Shown one piece after another: positions 3,201 through 5,940 of a stretch of DNA of 5,940 bases. Origin of the DNA: Clostridiaceae bacterium (lineage in GTDB: Bacteria; Bacillota; Clostridia; Oscillospirales; Acutalibacteraceae). The notes below the pieces were generated by a model. The model did no database searches and was not told the origin of the DNA. It was given only the letters and a program-made list of their open reading frames with translations. The translations under genes and the position numbers were made by a program. The DNA lies in contig JAEDKI010000123.1 in NCBI GenBank assembly GCA_016295895.1, forward strand, positions 1-5,940. Direction: 5' to 3'. Positions within the stretch are counted from its first letter, which is position 1; each line of letters starts with the position of its first letter.

Positions 3201-5940
3201 AGGGACTTTCTCCCAACACAAAATATTCTTTTGCCCTCAGAGCAACAGATACCATAGGCAGTGAGGCGAGCGTATACACCGCCAGCGTTTCGGGCAAAAC
3301 AAAATATGCCGACGGCGTTGAAGTGCCGTATGTTTCACAGGTTTCCGATGTTCATGCACTTTCGGGCTCGGACGCTGAATTCAGAGTTACCGCAACTCCT
3401 GTCGGCAAAGGCAAGCTGACCTATCAGTGGCAGGAGCAGGTTCTGAACAACGATGTTTATGTTTGGCAAAACCTTAAAAACGAAATCAACCCGACTCTTG
3501 CTATCCTTGATGTCGGCACTCCGGAAAACGGAAAGAGATTCCGCTGTGAGGTCGGTCAGCTTCTTAACGGCGAGGTAGCATATGTTTATTCAAACACGGC
3601 TTCTCTCTATGTCGGCAAGGGCGGCACATCGACAAAGCTTGCAATATCAATGCCGTCATACGGCGGAGCAAGCGGAACATATCAGAAAGCAACGGTAAAC
3701 AAGAGCACGACGGTTGTTGAATTGACTGCAACGGTCGGAGCGGACGGATACTCGGTTGCAAAGCTCACCGACGGCAACTATATGCTCACAGCCAAAAACC
3801 CGTCCGAATCCACGGTTTATCAGTATATTGCAAATGCTTCGGCAACGGCAGACATCGAAGCGGCAATCGCAAACGGTCAGGATACCGTTTCGATTGATGC
3901 AGCAAATCTTTCCGAAATAGAGATTTATTACGAATTTGCAACGCAAGACGGCACTTCAATCGGTATCGATGCCGACGCCGGTTTCACGGATGTCAGCGAG
4001 GATGATATTCTTGCAGGCAACAACACCTTCATTATCAGCGAAACAATCAGCATTGAAGACCCCGAAAATCCCGATGTTCCGAAAACCGAAACCGTTAATA
4101 CTACGGTCGAATACACCAAGACCTATACCGACGGCACAAAGACCGTTTATCTTGTTCCCGTTAAGGAAGTAACGGAAGAAAAAGACGGCGAAGGCAATGT
4201 TATTAATACAATCGAAACTTCCTATGACACCTATTATTACATTGATTCCGCCGATGCATCAATGACGGAGCCTGTTGAAGTATCCGCTCAGGCTATGGGC
4301 TATGCGGATGTTGCAGACCACTCAAAGACCTTCTCAATGAAAGCCGAAATCGCAGCGATTACGGTTAATAAGGAAATCAGCAACACGGTTTATACAACCG
4401 TTACCGTTCCCGGCGACCCCGTAACTCTCGTTGCTCTCGTCGAGAGCCTCAGCGTCGGCATTAATCAGACCCCCAGCGGAACGGTTTGCTTCAAGATTTT
4501 GATGAACGGCGACTCCAAGTCCGAGATTAAGATCGAGAAAAAGATTTCTTATGCCGGCACAAATCAGGCTTCCGCAACCGCAACCTGGACTCCTTCAAAG
4601 GCAGGCACTTACACAATCGTTGCAACTTATTACGGCGATTCGGCTCTTCTTTCATCAACATCGGAGAGCAAGACCTATGACGCTTATGAAGTCAAAGGCG
4701 AAGGCACTCAGGAAGTCAAGAGCTTCATTATGGACTGCGGAGATACCGTTATCAACAACACTTCAATCAGCCTTGCTCCCGCTCTCAAGGTTACAACCGT
4801 AACAAGCAGCGCAACGGAGATTGAAAGTGCAGTTACAACTCCGCACAGCCTTGAAAATTCCGACGAGGTCAATTACAATGTCAGAATGGAATACAGCGAG
4901 GCTCCCGAGGGCAGCTACAAAATAGAAAAGAATGTATTCACGGCTACCGTTAACGGCACTTACCTCATTACGGCGAATTACACCGACGGAGAGGGCGCTG
5001 ACGCTCAGAACTTCACCTACACCAAGAAAATTGATGTTGTTTCAACCGCAGGCGAACAGCAGCCCATCTATTTCAGAAATTCGTCAATGACGGTTTATAC
5101 AACTCAGAAAACCGTTAAAAACGAGCTTTCAAACTTCAACGCAGGCGCAACCGTCAGATACAAGAGCACGGATGAAAGCGTTGCAACCGTTGACAATACC
5201 GGCGTTGTTACGATTCTCAAGAGCGGTATCACAAGCATCGTTGCAACCTCAAGCGTTGCGGGCAAAGAGGATGTTGAGGCGAGCTACCTGCTTTATATCA
5301 ACAAACAGCCTCTGACTCTTTCCGTTCCCGAGGGCATAACCGTAACCTACGGTCAGTCAAAGGAAGAAGCGCTTGAAATCATCAAGGCGGCAGGCGTTGT
5401 TATCAAGACCAACGGCGGAGTTACCGACAGCATCAGTTACAGCGATATTACCGGAAAAGCAAACGATGTTCCTTCATATTCAATCAACTATCAGGAGGGC
5501 TCGGGTGTCGGCAGATATTCGGTAACGATTGACGAAGTATCGTCCGTCCTTTATGAAGTAACAAACATCGGCGGATATTTTGAGGTTGTCCATAAGGAAA
5601 TCAGCAACAACGATATCAAGTCGGTAGATGTTCAGACCAAGAATTATGACGGCACAACCGACGCAACCCTTTCCGCAACCTTCAAAGACGGCGTAATAGT
5701 CGGCAAGGATATTGTTGTCGCAGATGTTGAGGGCAAATTTGACACCTCGGCGGCAGGCGAAAACAAGCTTGTCAGCTATAAGATCACGGGTCTTTCAGGC
5801 GCAAACAGCGGCAACTACATTCTTGCGGCAGATACAACCGGCACATCAAAAGGCACAATAACCAAGGCGCCCATCACGGTTACCGCTCCCAAGACAACAT
5901 CGGTTGTTTATGACGGCGAAATCAAATCTGTTAATGTTCT
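152..5940 (+). CDS. Giant secreted modular surface protein: FG-GAP propeller, FN3, Ig-like, BIG2, MBG/YDG domains (3' partial)
   Basis: The frame from ATG 152 is open for 1929 codons with no stop, and the window edge cuts it. The start is supported by GGAGG seven bases upstream, an in-frame stop at 113-115 and a typical signal peptide. Seen in order: signal peptide (1-36); seven propeller loop positions (D128, D204, D271, D351, N432, N514, D579); a Gly/Ser-rich central module (616-958); FN3 (W980 and an LxPxTxY motif at 1019-1025); Ig-like (W1093, C1132); Big_3_5-like (ending in an AGTYTIVATYYGDS motif near 1484-1497); BIG2 (STDESVATVD, 1672-1681); MBG-like; YDG (YDGTT, 1832-1836); and a second MBG start. 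Such modules are known from bacterial surface adhesins and exported binding proteins. No catalytic signature was recognised, so adhesion or ligand binding is inferred. Sixteen cysteines lie before residue 1530 and none in the last 400 residues. The missing C terminus may carry more repeats, a sorting signal, SLH repeats or a dockerin. Confidence 0.97.
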   Translation, partial: MKKRIISVVLVAALLFGIAPLSGIFKNIESLSVAQAAEEGQSLLQMLQINDSPVNTGDSTSNPYGPGSMNMFSRMELLYYDNVHNSDSNYYRRIYDYDENHKSKIWENEEWSSQPSRQFAASQSAAFDPFGSGKRQYVATIGYNEYTNTSGKKGLKYKLLVEDRYGNVLASTDLNEICDSFNDDDYYLPNGYEINAFLAITAGDFDGDGKEEVAVYNPTSGINNCAVEIYSFNNDSVSRSKRLYLRNTNYDGSLPVRVTTNWPVVQLTSGDINNDFADELVITSCFPHARWGNTKNTDYAMPVTSIVAFKENSSGEVKGQFEHAWDYTEFDSGDTSGKTQISCYGAAAIGDIDGDNRKEIVYAGYDLGSDMRNSDSSSIYKYNANVGVIEYSSGEYVKGAGGVCQSVKINPNITAGLYESQCQSPIALACFNPVGTGGKDYILIGGSIYSFRTDGGSNTPVALSHNHPAANYGFKLELELSDKNGIYSQSFTETYGNSYQYHSNIWIESVVTGNFLNDENAGEQLIMIVGRKQENANNYRHDIVQVATDAKDNLYSVREKINNACGTSFKRNMSYTAIDIDDDGMILQFVDKEAYFSDPNIIAVLQSAPYFEDLTLYNDDYEEDGETVFGKSSGTGSSETHGFDVTASVIAGYEAEASFFGISLGGVDFEAKVSASVGGEFENASEKTVSVEYASPSSEDRVILSMTPYIRYLYKMWTPEFTVPTKEEYDATCKSLSGDKEALEKYKRSVKGSQEAYGWGATVPAGWSDYVMCIPEKPRTSMITVTEFDKIAEATGEFEPIRGNVLNHEIGDPSSYPHSESALRDFSGGTDVVSEEAQMDDSSYIWVSKGGGTITQTIETTESSSSSVTWGAGVETELVTKTAGGVKVGAGVSAEYTGSYTTMNYKSTFIAGTVCGLPKVENNETAGFDFKWRFGSWKEKLNNQDCLVLGFVTKECKMPLRAPKNLSIKDSTADSITLNWSKAGGEWTQIFMITDNEISPYFKIDTIDSELTEYTVKGLSPNTKYSFALRATDTIGSEASVYTASVSGKTKYADGVEVPYVSQVSDVHALSGSDAEFRVTATPVGKGKLTYQWQEQVLNNDVYVWQNLKNEINPTLAILDVGTPENGKRFRCEVGQLLNGEVAYVYSNTASLYVGKGGTSTKLAISMPSYGGASGTYQKATVNKSTTVVELTATVGADGYSVAKLTDGNYMLTAKNPSESTVYQYIANASATADIEAAIANGQDTVSIDAANLSEIEIYYEFATQDGTSIGIDADAGFTDVSEDDILAGNNTFIISETISIEDPENPDVPKTETVNTTVEYTKTYTDGTKTVYLVPVKEVTEEKDGEGNVINTIETSYDTYYYIDSADASMTEPVEVSAQAMGYADVADHSKTFSMKAEIAAITVNKEISNTVYTTVTVPGDPVTLVALVESLSVGINQTPSGTVCFKILMNGDSKSEIKIEKKISYAGTNQASATATWTPSKAGTYTIVATYYGDSALLSSTSESKTYDAYEVKGEGTQEVKSFIMDCGDTVINNTSISLAPALKVTTVTSSATEIESAVTTPHSLENSDEVNYNVRMEYSEAPEGSYKIEKNVFTATVNGTYLITANYTDGEGADAQNFTYTKKIDVVSTAGEQQPIYFRNSSMTVYTTQKTVKNELSNFNAGATVRYKSTDESVATVDNTGVVTILKSGITSIVATSSVAGKEDVEASYLLYINKQPLTLSVPEGITVTYGQSKEEALEIIKAAGVVIKTNGGVTDSISYSDITGKANDVPSYSINYQEGSGVGRYSVTIDEVSSVLYEVTNIGGYFEVVHKEISNNDIKSVDVQTKNYDGTTDATLSATFKDGVIVGKDIVVADVEGKFDTSAAGENKLVSYKITGLSGANSGNYILAADTTGTSKGTITKAPITVTAPKTTSVVYDGEIKSVNV
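353..1996 (+). other. Probable seven-bladed FG-GAP/VCBS-like beta-propeller (residues ~68-615)
   Basis: Acidic loop motifs of the D-x-D-G-D-G-x-x-E type recur at blade-like spacing. Canonical or near-canonical copies are at D204 (DFDGDGKEE), D271 (DINNDFADE), D351 (DIDGDNRKE) and D579 (DIDDDG). Degenerate copies are at D128 (DPFGSGKRQ), N432 (NPVGTGGKD) and N514 (NFLNDENAGE). Each is followed by a hydrophobic strand such as EVAVY, ELVIT or EIVYA. Gaps between them are 65-82 residues, longer than in classic integrin propellers, which suggests long loops. In this family the loops bind calcium and the propeller binds ligands. The count of seven and the domain limits are my reading. Eight cysteines (178, 225, 285, 343, 404, 422, 430, 565) lie here. 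Confidence 0.75.
1997..3025 (+). other. Central module with two Gly/Ser/Thr-rich alternating-strand segments (residues ~616-958)
   Basis: Two segments, 642-693 and 853-914, are made of short strands with polar/small alternation and many Gly, Ser, Thr and Val residues (for example VSASVGGEFENAS in the first and VKVGAGVSAEYTGSYTT in the second). Between them is a mixed stretch with hydrophobic and aromatic runs (RVILSMTPYIRYLYKMW near 700-716) and a GDPSSYP motif. The alternating pattern recalls the insertion-hairpin regions of aerolysin/ETX-MTX2 beta-pore-forming proteins, but I cannot confirm homology. It could equally be a beta-sandwich carbohydrate- or protein-binding domain. It lies directly after the propeller and before FN3, as a second head domain would. 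Confidence 0.4.
3035..3304 (+). other. Fibronectin type III domain (residues ~962-1051)
   Basis: The segment starts APKNLSIKDST. It has the conserved B/C-strand tryptophan (ITLNW, W980) and ends with the hallmark L-x-P-x-T-x-Y (1019-1025), then FALRATD and VSGKTK. Its length of about 90 residues is typical. In bacterial secreted proteins FN3 units act as spacers between functional domains. Here it separates the head from the Ig-like array. Confidence 0.88.
3320..3613 (+). other. Ig-like domain (residues ~1057-1154)
   Basis: About 98 residues with an Ig pattern: a strand ending in AEFRVTATP, then LTYQWQ with the core tryptophan W1093, then NGKRFRCEV with C1132 at the F-strand cysteine position, and a closing strand NTASLYV. 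The B-strand cysteine is replaced (FRVTAT), so the usual Ig disulfide is missing, as is common in bacterial Ig-like domains. A structural or spacer role is likely, with possible weak binding. Confidence 0.72.
3614..4381 (+). other. Unrecognised beta-rich region (residues 1155-1410)
   Basis: This 256-residue stretch matches no family I recognise. It opens with TSTKLAISMP (from 1159), a typical first strand of Big_3_5 Ig domains, but the rest of such a domain appears only after 1411. The interior has an acidic linker (EDPENPDVPKTE, 1302-1313), Thr/Tyr-rich alternating strands around a TDGTK turn, and an EKDGEGN turn followed by YDTYYYIDSAD. It contains no cysteine and is predicted to be mostly beta. 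It may be one or two diverged Ig-like domains, or a domain inserted into the following Ig domain. Confidence 0.5.
4382..4678 (+). other. Big_3_5-like bacterial Ig domain (residues ~1411-1509)
   Basis: The pattern is characteristic: VTLVALVES, then the SGTVCFKI strand, then ASATATWTPSKAGTYTIVATYYGDS and a closing LLSSTS. This G-T-V-x-F / A-G-x-Y-x-I-x-A-x-Y-x-G-D-S order is known from bacterial Ig-like domains of the Big_3_5 type, which form spacer stalks in surface proteins. The length of about 99 residues fits. Confidence 0.75.
4679..5062 (+). other. Unrecognised beta-rich region (residues 1510-1637)
   Basis: These 128 residues begin with YEVKGEGTQEVKSF and end with KKIDVVSTAGEQQ. The last part (FTATVNGTYLITANYTDGEG) looks like the final strands of another Ig-like sandwich. 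I cannot name the family. The last cysteine of the visible protein, C1529, lies here. It is probably one more stalk domain. Confidence 0.5.
5063..5305 (+). other. BIG2 bacterial Ig-like domain (residues ~1638-1718)
   Basis: The BIG2 signature is clear: YKSTDESVATVDNTGVVTILKSG followed by ITSIVATSS (about 1670-1694), i.e. W/Y-x-S-x-D-x-x-V-A-T-V-D, then G-x-V-T and a G-x-x-x-I-x-A-T strand. The length of about 81 residues is normal. BIG2 domains are known from intimin/invasin-type adhesins and many Clostridia surface proteins. Here it continues the stalk. Confidence 0.88.
5306..5596 (+). other. MBG-like domain (residues ~1719-1815)
   Basis: It starts QPLTLSVPEGITVTYGQS, the usual opening of MBG-family repeats (P-L-T-x-x-V followed by V-T-Y-G), and ends with a strand (YFEVVHK) leading into the next unit. 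MBG and YDG units typically alternate in bacterial adhesins, as they do here. Confidence is moderate because the middle (GKANDVPSYSINYQEGSGVGRYSVTI) is divergent. Confidence 0.6.
5615..5863 (+). other. YDG domain (residues ~1822-1904)
   Basis: The family's hallmark N-Y-D-G-T-T-D-A-T is at 1831-1839, followed by the long acidic loop and strand region (GKFDTSAAGENKLVSYKITGLSG). It closes with SGNYILAADT and GTITKAPITV, the standard hand-over into an MBG repeat. YDG domains are known as beta-rich repeat units in secreted adhesin-like proteins. Confidence 0.88.
5864..5940 (+). other. Start of a second MBG domain (residues 1905-1929, cut by the window)
   Basis: KAPITVTAPKTTSVVYDGEIKSVNV has the opening strand and Y-D-G turn (1920-1922) of an MBG-family repeat. 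The domain continues beyond base 5940, so the protein has at least one more unit and probably more. Confidence 0.75.

Overview
The window holds one very large secreted-protein gene and its upstream control region. It looks like it comes from a Gram-positive Clostridia-type anaerobe, possibly a gut or rumen Oscillospiraceae/Ruminococcaceae relative. That placement is an inference from the strong GGAGG ribosome binding site, moderate base composition, heavy use of AGA and GGC codons, the Lys-Lys-Arg signal peptide and the mix of surface-protein modules (FN3, BIG2, MBG, YDG). No taxonomic marker gene is present.

Bases 1-151 are non-coding or regulatory. Two identical 17-bp direct repeats lie 21 bp apart (9-25 and 30-46). 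They sit just upstream of a good extended -10 promoter (50-78). A small 5' UTR hairpin (93-114), an in-frame stop (TAG 113-115) and a Shine-Dalgarno sequence (140-144) follow.

Bases 152-5940 are a single uninterrupted reading frame on the + strand. I translated it by eye for 1929 codons without meeting a stop, and it runs off the right edge, so the C terminus and any cell-wall anchor are not visible. The protein reads, in order: signal peptide (1-36); a probable seven-bladed FG-GAP/VCBS-type beta-propeller with seven acidic-loop positions (about 68-615); a central module with two Gly/Ser/Thr-rich alternating-strand segments that recall aerolysin/ETX-MTX2 pore-forming hairpins (616-958, speculative); fibronectin type III (962-1051); an Ig-like domain (1057-1154); a 256-residue stretch I do not recognise (1155-1410); a Big_3_5-like Ig domain (1411-1509); another unrecognised beta-rich stretch (1510-1637); BIG2 (1638-1718); an MBG-like domain (1719-1815); a YDG domain (1822-1904); and the start of another MBG domain (1905 onward).

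The protein is probably exported. The propeller and central module would form the distal functional head, and the Ig/FN3/MBG/YDG array would be a stalk holding it away from the cell. No enzymatic active site was recognised. Binding (adhesion or ligand recognition) is the conservative reading. A membrane-active role for the central module is the more exciting but unproven one.
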